A stretch of 64,000 nt of DNA from Roseiarcus sp963770275 (GCA_963770275.1 CAVYPD010000035.1:124001-188000); one strand, 5' to 3'. Positions 8,326-18,513 are shown, counted from the first letter of the stretch. Program-made: numbers and translations. The notes: generated by a model not told the origin, from the sequence alone.

Positions 8326-9213
8326 ATGGCGACGCCAAAGATCGGCTTTATCGGACTCGGGCGGATGGGCGGCCCGATGAGCCTGCGACTGATCAGCGCC
8401 GGCTTCGACCTCGTTGTCTTTGATACAAATCCGGAGGCGCAGGCGCCTCAGAAGAACGCCGGCGCGGCGGTGGGCTCCTCCCCCAAAGACGTCTTCGACT
8501 CGGTTGATCTCGCGTTCGTAAGCCTTCCGACGCCTGACATTGTAGAAAAGGTGGTTCTGGGCAATGTCGGGCAGGGTTCGCGAGTGAAGACAGTGGTCGA
8601 TCTGTCGACCAGCGGACCCGGCATGGCGACGCGTGTCTCACGCGGTCTTGAGCCTTACGGCGTCGGATGGATCGATGCGCCGGTTTCAGGCGGGATCGCG
8701 GGCGCCAAGAACGGAACGCTCGCCGTGATGGCCTCCGGTCCGCGCGCGTCGTTTGAGATCACCGAGCCTTTGCTCAAGAACTTTGGCAAGGTTTTCTTTG
8801 TCGGCGAGAAGGCAGGCCTCGCCCAGGTCGCAAAGCTCGGCAACAACCTGCTCGCGGCGGCGGCGATGGTCATTTCCTCCGAAGCGCTGGTGATGGGCGT
8901 CAAGGCCGGGATCGATCCGAAGATCATGCTCGACATCATCAACGCCGGCAGCGGCCGCAACAGCGCGACCCAGGACAAGTTTCCCCGCTCGATTTTGCCG
9001 GGCACCTTTGATTTCGGCTTTGCAACCGGGCTCTCCTATAAGGATGTCCGTCTATGCGTCGACGAAGCGGAGAACATGGGCGTACCGATGGTGGTCGGGG
9101 CGGCGGTGCGCCAGATGCTCGCTGTCACCAACGCCAAGTTTGGGCCGACGTCAGACTTCACTTCGATCACCCGCGTCGTGGAGGAATGGGCTGGCGTCGA
9201 GGTCAGGGGTTAA
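8326..9213 (+). CDS. NAD(P)-dependent 3-hydroxyisobutyrate dehydrogenase-family oxidoreductase
   Basis: The ATG at 8326 (MATPKIGFIG) is preferred, with AAGGA 9 bases upstream; an alternative in-frame ATG lies at 8302. The 295-residue protein opens with a Rossmann GLGRMG nucleotide loop, then carries DAPVSGG (substrate-binding) and the catalytic-lysine helix AKLGNNLL. This is the beta-hydroxyacid dehydrogenase family (3-hydroxyisobutyrate, tartronate semialdehyde, 6-phosphogluconate-like). It probably oxidises a 3-hydroxy acid to the semialdehyde, which would suit the aldehyde dehydrogenase two genes downstream. Substrate not determined. Confidence 0.87.
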   Translation: MATPKIGFIGLGRMGGPMSLRLISAGFDLVVFDTNPEAQAPQKNAGAAVGSSPKDVFDSVDLAFVSLPTPDIVEKVVLGNVGQGSRVKTVVDLSTSGPGMATRVSRGLEPYGVGWIDAPVSGGIAGAKNGTLAVMASGPRASFEITEPLLKNFGKVFFVGEKAGLAQVAKLGNNLLAAAAMVISSEALVMGVKAGIDPKIMLDIINAGSGRNSATQDKFPRSILPGTFDFGFATGLSYKDVRLCVDEAENMGVPMVVGAAVRQMLAVTNAKFGPTSDFTSITRVVEEWAGVEVRG

Positions 9214-9279
9214 GCGCGCCATCCGGGCAAACGACGTCGCTTCCATCCGCTGATGAGCGTCGAGACATTGGAGACTAAA

Positions 9280-9663
9280 ATGAACAAAGAAATGTTCAAT
9301 CGCGGCCTTGAGATTCGCAAGAAAGTGCTCGGCGCCGAATTTGTTGAAAAATCGCTCGCCACTGCGGACGCGTTCAACATGCCGATGCAGGAGCTGACGA
9401 CCGAATATTGCTGGGGCGCCGTGTGGGGACGCGAGGGCCTGTCTCACAAGACGCGCAGCATGCTCAATCTTGCAATGATCAGCTGCCTCAACCGGCCGCA
9501 CGAGCTTAAGATGCATGTCAAAGGCGCGCTGAAGAATGGCGTCACCAAGGACGAGATCCGCGAAGTTTTCCTGCAGGTGGCGATCTACGCGGGCATTCCC
9601 GCCGGCGTCGATTCGTTCCGGATCGCCCGCGAGGCCTTCGCCGAAGTTGAAAAGAGCGCCTGA
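9280..9663 (+). CDS. carboxymuconolactone decarboxylase-family protein
   Basis: The start at 9280 (MNKEMFNRGLEIRKKVLG) has GGAG 6 bases upstream and matches the family's usual N-terminus; an ATG at 9253 is also in frame. The 127-residue all-helical protein fits the CMD fold. It has WGRDGL-like and ARS/TRSMLNLA segments (here KTRSMLNLAMISCLNR) and a conserved HVKGALKNG helix. True PcaC decarboxylates 4-carboxymuconolactone. This copy lacks the paired Cys-x-x-Cys of the AhpD branch, so a decarboxylase or isomerase role is more likely than a peroxidase role. It sits between a hydroxyacid dehydrogenase and an aldehyde dehydrogenase. Confidence 0.87.
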   Translation: MNKEMFNRGLEIRKKVLGAEFVEKSLATADAFNMPMQELTTEYCWGAVWGREGLSHKTRSMLNLAMISCLNRPHELKMHVKGALKNGVTKDEIREVFLQVAIYAGIPAGVDSFRIAREAFAEVEKSA

Positions 9664-9692
9664 CGCAACAAGTCAGGAGCGGAGACGAGCTC

Positions 9693-11171
9693 ATGAAGCG
9701 CTATCAAATGTTGATCGGCGGCGAATGGGTGGACGCCGAGGCGCGCGAGACATTCGAGACTGAAAACCCCTATCTCGGCGCGGCCTGGGCGTTTGTTCCG
9801 CGAGCCAAAAGCGCGGATGTCGACCGCGCGGTGGAAGCCGCGTGGAAGGCGTTCCGCGCGCCGTCGTGGGCCAAGATCAGCGCGACCGCGCGGGGCGCGC
9901 TTCTCCGCAAGCTCGCCGATTTGATCGCCGCCGAGGCTGATCGGCTGGCGGAGATCGAAACACGCGACAATGGCAAGCTGATCACCGAAATGCGGACGCA
10001 GCTGCGCTACATACCGCAATGGTTCAACTATTTCGGCGGCCTCGCGGACAAAATCGAGGGCCGGGTCATTCCGATCGATAAGCCCGGCATGATCAACTTC
10101 ACCCGCGAAGAGCCGCTCGGGGTCGTGGCGGCGATCACGCCGTGGAATTCGCCGTTGATGCTAGCTGCCTGGAAGCTCGCGCCAGCTCTGGCCGCAGGCA
10201 ATACGGTCGTCTGGAAGCCCTCGGAATTCTCGTCGGTGTCCGCGCTTGAGTTTGGACGCCTATTCGAGGACGCCGGCTTTCCTCCCGGTGTTGTGAATAT
10301 CCTGACCGGCTTCGGCTCCGAGATCGGCGAGCGCCTTGTCACCCATCCGCATGTCGCGAAGATCGCCTTCACCGGGGGCGATCGCACCGGACAGGGCGTC
10401 TACGAGCTTGCCGCGCGGTCCATCAAGCCGGTTACGCTCGAGCTTGGCGGCAAATCGGCCAATATCGTGTTCAAGGACGCCGTTATCGACAACGCCGTCA
10501 AGGGCGTTGTCTCGGGCATTTTCGCCGCGACCGGCCAGACTTGCATTGCAGGCTCGCGCGCGCTGATCCACCGTTCGATCCACAATGAGTTCGTCGACAA
10601 GCTCGTCGCGCTCGGCGAGACCGCGCGCATGGGCGACCCGTTGCTCGACACGACTCAGGTCGGGCCGATAACGACCCGGCCGCAATTCAAGAAGGTGCTC
10701 GACTACATCGAAGTCGCCAAAAACGAGGGCGCGTCTTGCGTGCTCGGCGGCGGTAAGGCCACGCGTCCCGAATGCGGAGAAGGATGGTTCGTCGAGCCGA
10801 CCGTCTTCACCGGGGTCAAGCCCGAGATGCGCATCGCGCAGGAGGAAGTCTTCGGCCCTGTCCTCTCGATAATCACTTTCGACGACCAGGAAGAGGCAAT
10901 CGAGATCGCCAACAATACGCAGTACGGCCTTGCGGCTGGCGTCTGGACCCAGAACATCGGGACCGCGTTTACGATGTCTGAGCGCCTCGAGGCCGGCACG
11001 GTCTGGGTCAACACCTATCGGGCGGTAAGCTACCTTTCCCCCTTCGGCGGCTATAAGCGCTCGGGGATTGGGCGCGAAAGCGGTCTCACGGCGATCCGCG
11101 AATACCTCCAGGAAAAGAGCGTGTGGATCGACACGATCGGCGAGGTCGCGAACCCCTTCGTTCAGCGCTAA
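9693..11171 (+). CDS. NAD(P)-dependent aldehyde dehydrogenase
   Basis: A 492-residue protein of normal ALDH length. It contains the oxyanion asparagine in TPWNSPL, the nucleotide-binding FTGGDRTGQ segment, the general-base glutamate in LELGGKS, the catalytic cysteine in GQTCIAGSR and the EEVFGPV hallmark. It oxidises an aldehyde to the acid in the cytoplasm. GGAGCGGAG precedes the ATG. It lies 29 bases after the CMD-family gene and is probably in the same operon. By family resemblance it is a betaine/aromatic/hydroxymuconic-semialdehyde-type enzyme. The specific aldehyde is unknown. Confidence 0.93.
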   Translation: MKRYQMLIGGEWVDAEARETFETENPYLGAAWAFVPRAKSADVDRAVEAAWKAFRAPSWAKISATARGALLRKLADLIAAEADRLAEIETRDNGKLITEMRTQLRYIPQWFNYFGGLADKIEGRVIPIDKPGMINFTREEPLGVVAAITPWNSPLMLAAWKLAPALAAGNTVVWKPSEFSSVSALEFGRLFEDAGFPPGVVNILTGFGSEIGERLVTHPHVAKIAFTGGDRTGQGVYELAARSIKPVTLELGGKSANIVFKDAVIDNAVKGVVSGIFAATGQTCIAGSRALIHRSIHNEFVDKLVALGETARMGDPLLDTTQVGPITTRPQFKKVLDYIEVAKNEGASCVLGGGKATRPECGEGWFVEPTVFTGVKPEMRIAQEEVFGPVLSIITFDDQEEAIEIANNTQYGLAAGVWTQNIGTAFTMSERLEAGTVWVNTYRAVSYLSPFGGYKRSGIGRESGLTAIREYLQEKSVWIDTIGEVANPFVQR

Positions 11172-11263
11172 CTTCGGCCGCATTGCGGAGCGAGATTGTG
11201 CTTGCTAATTTCGCCCTTTCCGGCGCTTGTGCGCCGAGCGCCGCCCGTCCGAAACCCTTTTCA

Positions 11264-12226
11264 ATGGAATTGAAGCAGCTCGACTACTTCCTCGGAGTCG
11301 CGGAATCGGGGAGTTTCTCCAAGGCGGCCATCCGTCTGTCGGTGGCCCAGCCGATCCTGAGCCGGCAAATCAAGCTGCTGGAGTCGGAGCTTGGGGTCGA
11401 ACTCCTCTATCGCAACGGGCGCGGAGTGGTCGTGTCCGAGGCGGGCAAGGTGCTCGAGACCTATGCGCGCAGCGTTGTTGGCCTCGTCGAAAAGGCCCAG
11501 TCTGAAATCGGGTCCTTGAAGGCTGAGCCTAGAGGCCGTGTCGCCATCGCGATGCCGCCTTCGATTGGCTGGATGCTGACAGGTCCGCTCGTCGTGCGCT
11601 GCCGTGAGGCCTTCCCTGGGATCCTTCTTCATCTCGCGGAAGGCTTCAGCGGTCACGTCGCCGAGTGGCTCTCCACCGGCAGGGTGGACATTGGCGTCGT
11701 CTATCAGGCGCCGCGGCTGTCGACGCTCCAGACTGAGCCTTTGCTAACGGACGAACTCATCCTCCTGGGCGCAGTCGACGATCCGGCCGGCCTGGGCGGC
11801 GACCGCGTGCCGACCAAGCGGCTCGCCGACATTCCAATGATCTTGCCGGCGCGACCGCACGGCCTGCGCGTCCTTATCGACAACGAGCTCGAGAAGCTTG
11901 GCGTCGTCGCCAATGTCGTGTTCGAGGTCGACGCGATGCCGTCGACGCTGAGCCTCGTGGAGCGAGGCGTCGGATACACCGTCTTGTCGGAGGGTGCGGT
12001 GAAGCATCTCTTGAACGCCGGGCGCATTCGGAGCTGGTCCCTGACAAACCCAACCTTGATGCGTGAACTTTTGCTTGCGACTTCGACTCAGCGGCCAATG
12101 AGCGTTGCAACTCGTCTTGTCGCCCGTCTCATCCGTGATGAGGTTCAGGCGATCCTTCGCGGCGACAATCAGCCCGCGGGTCGCACGCCCTCCGAGGCGA
12201 AAGTCGCACCAAGCTTGCGTGTGTAG
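11264..12226 (+). CDS. LysR-family transcriptional regulator
   Basis: The start at 11264 (MELKQLDYFL) aligns with the canonical LysR N-terminus. The winged helix-turn-helix spans residues 1-60 (FSKAAIRLSVAQPILSRQIKLLE is split across helices 2 and 3). A coupling helix and a periplasmic-binding-protein-like effector domain follow to residue 320. LysR regulators usually activate neighbouring catabolic genes when an intermediate binds. It is embedded in the cluster in the same orientation as its likely targets, which is less usual than divergent placement. Candidate sites are the AT-rich dyads at 6640-6650 and 4065-4079. Confidence 0.92.
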   Translation: MELKQLDYFLGVAESGSFSKAAIRLSVAQPILSRQIKLLESELGVELLYRNGRGVVVSEAGKVLETYARSVVGLVEKAQSEIGSLKAEPRGRVAIAMPPSIGWMLTGPLVVRCREAFPGILLHLAEGFSGHVAEWLSTGRVDIGVVYQAPRLSTLQTEPLLTDELILLGAVDDPAGLGGDRVPTKRLADIPMILPARPHGLRVLIDNELEKLGVVANVVFEVDAMPSTLSLVERGVGYTVLSEGAVKHLLNAGRIRSWSLTNPTLMRELLLATSTQRPMSVATRLVARLIRDEVQAILRGDNQPAGRTPSEAKVAPSLRV

Positions 12227-12275
12227 ACCTGCTGACAAATAGCAGTTGAGCGAAACCAAGACCCGGGAGGTCTCG

Positions 12276-13679
12276 ATGTCCAGTTCCGTCGCCCTAGCGG
12301 AAGCGCCCACAACCCGCAGCGCCCCCCTCTCCGTCCTTATGGGGTCCGCGATCGCAACCAAGCGGGAGGGCGACATTTCCGCCGCCGCTCGCGACAAGCT
12401 TCAGGTTTGTCTGCTCGACTTCTTTGCCTGCGCTTTTGAAGCGCACACACTGCCATGGGCCCGGCAGGCGCAGGGGCTGGCCACTGTCGGAGCCGGTCCG
12501 TGCTCGATCATAGGGACGAGCGTCAAGGCGCCTGCAGTCGACGCCGTCTTCGCTAACAGCGTCGCCGGACACGGGCTGGTGCGCGAGGACATGCATACCG
12601 GCAGCGTCAGCCATCTTGGCATCGTCGTTCTTCCGCCTCTGCTTGCGCTCGCTCAGCAGCGGCGCGTCGATGGGCGCAGCTTCATCACCGCGGCGATCAT
12701 CGGATATGAGGTCGGCGGCCGCATAGGCCGCGCGATCGTGACGCCGGAATTCGCCCGAACCTTCCGCCCGACCGGTTTCACCGGACCCCTAGCCGCGGCG
12801 GCCGCATGCAGCCGGTTGCTCGGTCTCGACGAGGCTGCGACGGCGAGCGCGCTTTCGCTCGCCGCCAATTTTGTCGGGGGGCAGAACCAGTGGCCTCACA
12901 CCGGCGCCGATGAGATGTTCTTCGAGGCCGGGGTGGCGGCGCGCAATGGTCTGACTGCAGCCCAACTTGCGGCGCTTGGGGCGTATGGCTCGGAAAAGGC
13001 GCTCGACGGGGAAGCAGGATTGCTCACCGCCTATCGGCCCGATCATAAGGCGCCGGAGGTTCGCCTCTTCGACGGCGAGCCCGAGATCATGTCGGTCTTC
13101 TTCAAGCCCGTTCCGGTCTGCAATTTCGCGCAAACGCCCTGCCTCGCTGCGGTGGCGCTGGCCAAGGACAAAAAACTCGATCCGTCGGAGATCGTTGCAA
13201 TCGAGGTTAGCGCCTCACACGCCGCCAAGGCTTATCCCGGCTGCGACTATGCCGGCCCCTTCGCGCGCGTCCTTCAGGCGAAGATGAGCATTCATTATGC
13301 GGTCGCGAGCGCGCTTCTGCGTGGATCGGTCGACGAAGCGAGTTATCTCAAGCTTGATGATCCAGCGCTGCTCGCGTTGGCGGCGAAAGTAACAGTCAAG
13401 GCGGGTGACGACTTCACCGCCGCCTTCCCCGGCAAACAAGGGGCGGAGGTGACGGTGCGCCTCAAGAATGGGCGTGTCCTCTCGCATCGCCTTCAGGACG
13501 TCATCCCGGCGGATCTCGACCTCATTCGCCGTCGGTTCCGCGCCGCCGCCGCCAACGCGATCGGCGCGGACGCGGCCAGGGCCCTCGAAGCTGCGGTCGA
13601 CGATCTCGACCGAAGCACGGATGTGGGCGCTCTGATGCAACTCGCTCTCGCGCCGGCCGCAAGGGCCGGCGCGGCGTAG
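12276..13679 (+). CDS. MmgE/PrpD family protein (2-methylcitrate dehydratase-like)
   Basis: The start at 12276 has GGGAGG 5 bases upstream. The 467-residue protein shows the family pattern: helical domain with a CLLDFFACAF segment, the GHGLVREDMH motif, FRPTGFTGPLAAAAA, and a smaller C-terminal alpha/beta domain with VTVRLKNGR. MmgE/PrpD enzymes dehydrate 2-methylcitrate or catalyse related (de)hydration and decarboxylation of small dicarboxylic or tricarboxylic acids (for example cis-aconitate). It lies 49 bases after the LysR gene. In this cluster it probably handles a hydroxyacid intermediate; the real substrate is unknown. Confidence 0.9.
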   Translation: MSSSVALAEAPTTRSAPLSVLMGSAIATKREGDISAAARDKLQVCLLDFFACAFEAHTLPWARQAQGLATVGAGPCSIIGTSVKAPAVDAVFANSVAGHGLVREDMHTGSVSHLGIVVLPPLLALAQQRRVDGRSFITAAIIGYEVGGRIGRAIVTPEFARTFRPTGFTGPLAAAAACSRLLGLDEAATASALSLAANFVGGQNQWPHTGADEMFFEAGVAARNGLTAAQLAALGAYGSEKALDGEAGLLTAYRPDHKAPEVRLFDGEPEIMSVFFKPVPVCNFAQTPCLAAVALAKDKKLDPSEIVAIEVSASHAAKAYPGCDYAGPFARVLQAKMSIHYAVASALLRGSVDEASYLKLDDPALLALAAKVTVKAGDDFTAAFPGKQGAEVTVRLKNGRVLSHRLQDVIPADLDLIRRRFRAAAANAIGADAARALEAAVDDLDRSTDVGALMQLALAPAARAGAA

Positions 13680-13729
13680 CCTGAACCGCCCAAGCGGATC
13701 GGCCTGAGCGAACAAAGGGCGCGGGAGCC

Positions 13730-14555
13730 ATGCCTGACGATAACAACCTTCCGCGCTATCAGGTCTATGCGCTGCGCTATGCGACCCGCGAGGGCCGCCG
13801 ACAGGATAATTTCATCGGCGGCGATCCCCATGACGGGCCGATGCCCATGGATTACTTCTGCTGGCTCGCGATCAGCGACGAGCGCCGCTTCGTCATCGAC
13901 TGCGGCTTCACCGAGGAAGTGTCTGCTCAACGCAAGCGCACCTACCTGCGCAATCCCGTTGATGCGCTCGAGCTCCTGGGGGTGCGCGCTGCCGACGTCG
14001 AAGACGTCATCATCACCCACCTCCACTACGATCACGTCGGCAACTTCGATCGATTTCCCAAGGCCCGCTTTCATCTTCAGGAGGCCGAACTCGGCTTTCG
14101 CGACCGGAAAGTACATGGCGCATCCTTTCCTGTCGCACGCGTTCGAGGTCGAGGACGTGGTCGGCATGGTTCGGCTCAACTACCGCGGGCGAGTCGTTTT
14201 TCACAACGGCGATACAGAACTAGCCCCTGGGCTGCGTCTGCATCTCGCGGGCGGACATTCGGCGGGTTTGCAGTTTGTCAGCGTCCATACGCAGCGAGGT
14301 TGGCTGGTGCTGGCGTCGGACGTGACGCACTATTACGAGCACATGGAAAGCGGACGGCCTTTCACGACGACGTTCCATGTTGGCGACACGCTCGAGGGTT
14401 ACAACCGGCTCCGCGCCATTGCGCCGAGCCCCGAGCACATCGTGCCGGGGCACGATCCGTTGGTGATGCAGCTCTATCCGCCGCCCTCTCCAGACCTCAA
14501 GGGCGTGGCGGTGCGGCTCGACGCGCCGCCGAAGGAGCGGACCTTGAACGCTTGA
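13730..14555 (+). CDS. MBL-fold hydrolase, frameshifted (third in cluster)
   Basis: The 5' part (from ATG 13730) encodes the metal motif HLHYDH at residues 97-102. The 3' part lies in the next frame and continues the family: FATGKYMAHP, LAGGHSAG, ASDVTHYYEH and VPGHDP. Removing one G of the GG at 14093-14094 restores a continuous protein of about 275 residues, ending at the TGA at 14553. The pattern is the N-acyl homoserine lactonase-like branch, with residues 20-45 carrying a GGDPHDGPMPMDY segment seen in many catabolic MBL proteins. It closes the + strand cluster. The break is more likely a base-call error than decay, since both halves are well conserved. Confidence 0.8.
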
Positions 14556-14849
14556 GTGGCTAGCCACCAAACTGGGCGAAGTTATTCGGGCGACGGCGTG
14601 CGTTTCGCTTAGGACGTAAATCTCAACTACGCGCCGCATGTCCGCTTCTGTTTCTCTCGCTGATACGCAGAACAACACATGCGCGGACCGAAGCAACTGA
14701 AGGTCACCGCATAGAGCCGCCCTCTCGGCGCACCGCCTCGACCTTGTGCCGTGCGGCGAGTGATCCAGAACTCCGCCGACCTTCGTCATCGACAGGCAGC
14801 AGTTCGTACTCCGAGGGCGCTGACCAGCCGCTGCTTTACGGAACTGCGC

Positions 14850-15845
14850 CTACTGGCGGGACGATCTTCGCAGAGAATCAAGCCCGACCGCGGCAATGAT
14901 GATCGCGCCCTTGGCGATCGCCTGATAGGCCGGCCCCACCCCCATGATGCTAAGGCCGTTGTCGACCACGCCGATGATCAGTGTCCCGAAAAGCACGCCG
15001 ATCATCGTGCCCTTGCCGCCGGCGAGGCTGACCCCGCCGATCGCGACCGCAGAGATCGTCGAGAGCTCAAGGCCGGTCGTCTGCGCCATCGTCGCGCTCA
15101 GGTAGCTCGACATGCTGATGACGGCTCCGACGCCGTAGAGCAGGCCGGCGATCGCGAACACCATGATCCGAACGCGCTGGACCGGCACGCCGCTGATGAA
15201 GGCAGCTTTGGGATTGCCGCCGACTGCATAGACCTCAGCGCCAAAAGGCGTTCGATGCAGGAGGAAGTAGCTCAACGCCACGATCGCGAAGAAGACGATA
15301 ACGGGAATTGGGATTCCGAGGATCTGGCCCTGCCCAATCGCTGCGATGTTTAAGGGGATGTGATCGACGAAGCCCTTGCCAGTGACCTGATAGGCAAGGC
15401 CGTTGCCGATCTGCCAGCTTCCCAAGGTGACCACCAGGGCCGGCAGCCGGAAGCGCGCGACGATAAATCCGTTCACAAATCCGAAAGCAGCCGCAACCAG
15501 GATCATCGCCGGCAAAGCGATGAACGGCGAGACGGGTATCGTAATGAGGCTGCCGCCAATCATCATCGACAACGCCACAATGCCGCTGACGGAAAGGTCA
15601 AGGCCGGCGGTCAGGACCACCAGCGCCTGACCGCAGGCGGCAATCCCGGTGATCGCTGACTGAAGCAGCACATTGGCGATATTTGCGCCGCTGATCGTTG
15701 CTCCTCGTGTCGCGAACGCAAAGCCGACAATGAGGGCGATAAGAACAAGGCAGCGCAGTGCGTCCTCGCTCGCAGGGAGCCCGCGCAGCGTGGCGTTTCT
15801 TGCGCGAGCCGAGGCGATCTCCTCACGCTTCGCGCCCATCGTCAT
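14850..15845 (-). CDS. ribose-type (RbsC) sugar ABC transporter permease
   Basis: A 331-residue membrane protein with the RbsC/XylH pattern: the TAGLDLSVSG segment after the third helix, the conserved loop TPFGAEVYAVGGNPKAA, and SAVAIGGVSLAGGKGT near the end. Permeases of this class form the pore for pentoses, hexoses, inositol, autoinducer-2 or related polyols. It is the last gene of a leftward operon and overlaps the upstream permease by 4 bases. Two different permeases suggest a heterodimeric channel. Confidence 0.88.
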   Translation of the reverse strand: MTMGAKREEIASARARNATLRGLPASEDALRCLVLIALIVGFAFATRGATISGANIANVLLQSAITGIAACGQALVVLTAGLDLSVSGIVALSMMIGGSLITIPVSPFIALPAMILVAAAFGFVNGFIVARFRLPALVVTLGSWQIGNGLAYQVTGKGFVDHIPLNIAAIGQGQILGIPIPVIVFFAIVALSYFLLHRTPFGAEVYAVGGNPKAAFISGVPVQRVRIMVFAIAGLLYGVGAVISMSSYLSATMAQTTGLELSTISAVAIGGVSLAGGKGTMIGVLFGTLIIGVVDNGLSIMGVGPAYQAIAKGAIIIAAVGLDSLRRSSRQ

Positions 15846-16828
15846 GCCGCTGTCGTCTTGAGCCGCAAGCGCGGCCTAAAATATTCGATCGAAGCGGCGA
15901 CGATAATGATGGCTCCCTTGACCGTGTTCTGGACCGCGGTCGTCGCGCCGATGGCCCCGAGCCCGCTGTCGATGACGGCGAGGATGAGGGTCCCAATGAG
16001 AACGCCAAGAATCGTGCCTTTGCCGCCAAAAATACTGACGCCGCCAACCGTCACGGCGGCAACGCTGTCGATTTGGAGGCCGGTCAGCGTCCGCGCCGAC
16101 GCCGCCATCATGCGCGAAGTAATCGAGATTGCGGCGAGCGAGACCATGATCCCCGAGATCACAAACACGGCAAACTGGATACGCTGCACCTTGATGCCGG
16201 AAAGATAGGCGCTTCCCGCGTTCCCGCCGACCGCGTAGATCGATCGCCCGAAGGACGTGTGGTGTAGAACATACGCCGCGAGCAGGAACAGGACGAGCAT
16301 CTCGACGATCGGGATCGGGACGCCTGCGATCGACGATTGCCCGAAAACGCCGAAGTCCGGCGTGAGATCGGTGATCGTGTATCCGCCGCCAATGAGCTGA
16401 GCAAGGCCGACGCCGATCTGCCAGACACCTAAGGTAACGACTAGAGAGGGTATCCGCGCCCAGGCCACAAGGGCGCCATTCACGGCCCCCACCAACGCGC
16501 CGACCGCCAGCATGATGCCGGCTCCCGTCCAAATCGAGCTTGGATCGCCGCCGAACAGGTTGAGGTCGAATCAACTCGTCAACGCCGACGCGCCAACGAC
16601 GCTGACAAGCATTCCCGTTCCATAGAGCGACACATCGATCGCGCCGGTAAGGATCACGAACGCTTGCCCAATCGCGGCGATGCCAACAATCGCGCTTTGT
16701 TGGAGGATGTTCCGTAAGCCGAGCGGGCTATAAGTGACGCCGTTGGTCAGCAGTCCGAATATAATGACGAGCGCCACGAGCACGATCAGGCGAAGCACGT
16801 CGTCGTTGCGAAGCAGCCGTCCAATCAT
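15842..16828 (-). CDS. ribose-type ABC transporter permease with in-frame TGA
   Basis: Two parts in the same reading frame make one RbsC-like permease of about 328 residues. The N-terminal 85 residues (16828 to 16574) include the TGAIDVSLYG segment. The remainder continues FDLNLFGGDP... and carries TSFGRSIYAVGGNAGSAYLSG and AVTVGGVSIFGGKGT. A TGA at 16571-16573 separates them. No frame shift is needed. It is either a nonsense mutation, a base-call error (TGG would restore a tryptophan) or, much less likely, read-through. If real, the transporter would lack one of its two permeases. It overlaps the ATPase gene and the second permease by 4 bases each. Confidence 0.8.
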
Positions 16829-18383
16829 TGCGCGTCCGCCAAAACATCCGAAACAGCTTTCTCGGATCGCACGCCTGCCGGCATGATCATCTCGAGGAGC
16901 TGATGTTCAGTGACCTCATGGGGCGCGACCTCGCGCGTGATCCGGCCCTGGACCATGACCAGGATACGGTCCGACGCGACGAGAATCTCACGCATGTCTG
17001 AGGATAGCAGCAGGACGCCAAGCCCCGTGTCGCGAGCCTCTCGCCTGATGACGTCGTAGATCTCCTGTCGGGCGGTCACGTCGATGCCGCGCGTCGGCTC
17101 GTCGAGGATGAGGAACTTCGACTGCGCCGCGAGCCATTTGCCGATGACGACCTTCTGCTGGTTCCCGCCACTCAGGAGCCCGATGAGCTTCGTCGGCTCG
17201 CGCGGCCGCAAGCCGACGACATCCATGATCGAAAGCGCAAGCTGCCGCGCCGCCCCGACGGCAGTCAGGAATCCGGCGGTCACGCGATTGAGGGCAGGCA
17301 ACACGATATTGAACTGCACCGAGTGCCCCTGAACGATTCCTTCCGCTTGGCGGTCCTCACTCACGAATCCGATTCCAAGCCGCCGCGCCTTGTTGGGCGT
17401 CATGGTTTTTGGATCGACCGCCGTCCCCTGAAAGATCATTTTGCCGCGAACGTCGGCGTCGTTGGGCAGCGCGCCGACGATGGCGCGGGCAAGCTCGCTC
17501 TTCCCCGCGCCGATCACGCCGGCCACGCCAACGACGCTGCCCCTGCCCACGGCGAAATTCACCGCGCTGAACATGCGCTCGGCGGCGAACTCCTCAAGCT
17601 CAATAACGTTTCCCACGTTCGAAGCTTCGGCGCTTTCCCGGATCGCGTCGGCGCTGACGGGCTTGCCCGTCATGCTTTCCACAAGCGTCTTCATGTCGAG
17701 ATCACGAATGGCGAACGTTCCCGCCACCTTGCCGTCGCGCAGGATCGTCACCTGACTCGGCGAGCGCGAACACTTCGTCCAGCTTGTGCGTGATGTAGAC
17801 GATCGCAATGCCGCTCTTCTTCAGGACGCGGACCAAGCCATAAAGATTGTCGACCTCGACGCGCGAGAGCGCCGACGAGGGTTCATCCATAATGAAAACG
17901 AGCGGATCGTAGGAAAGCGCCCGCGCGATCTCGACCTCTTGCTGATCGGCCACCTTCAAATCGCCGACAATCGCCTCGCAGCTGACGCGGCTGCCGATCC
18001 GCGCCAACAGGGCGGTCGCCTCCGCTCGCGCCCGCGGCCAATCGATCCTTCCGAAACGCATTGGCAAGCGACCAAGAAAAATGTTCTCGGTGACGCTGAG
18101 CGTCGGCACGAGGCCGAACTCCTGATAGACCATCGATACGCGGTTGCGCTGGGCGTCTGCAGGGTTCGAGAACCGGACCGGCGCGGCCGGCGAGGACGAG
18201 CTGACCGCGATCAGGCTGATGGACGCCCATCAGGATCTTCATGAGCGAACTCTTGCCCGCTCCGTTTTCGCCAAGCAGCGCGTGGACCTCTCCCGCGCGC
18301 AACTCAAGGTTAACGTCGTTGAGAACGGTGACGTCGCCAAACGACTTGCTGATGCCGACCATACTGAGCGCAATGTCGTTCAA
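16825..18383 (-). CDS. sugar ABC transporter ATP-binding protein (RbsA/MglA type), two frameshifts
   Basis: Three overlapping reading frames together give a standard tandem ATPase of about 515 residues. The first half has GENGAGKSS (Walker A), VYQEFGLVPTLSV, VADQQEVEIARAL and FIMDEPSSAL. The second half has a degenerate Walker A (GVIGAGKSE), the LLSGGNQQKV signature and ILDEPTRGID. The frame changes near 18185 (one extra base in a GGCC run) and near 17755 (one extra base before CAGGTGACG). It hydrolyses ATP for the two permeases that follow. Both breaks look like single-base insertions; if genuine the transporter is dead. Confidence 0.82.
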
Positions 18384-18513
18384 GAGCCCTTCCTCGACCG
18401 ATTAGCTGCCGCGGGCATTCCCGATCCGGCTCCCCCACGCCGGTGCTGTCGCGTTAGCGCCGATGGGCGCAGACGGCCGCTTTGTCAAAGCCGCCGCGCC
18501 GTCGGACTCTTGG

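Noticed and set aside
9280..9663. AhpD-type peroxidase role for the CMD-family protein
   Set aside because: The Cys-x-x-Cys pair of AhpD is absent.
13730..14555. Programmed frameshift in the third MBL gene
   Set aside because: No slippery heptamer or downstream structure is seen; the extra G in GG matches the error pattern found in many other genes.
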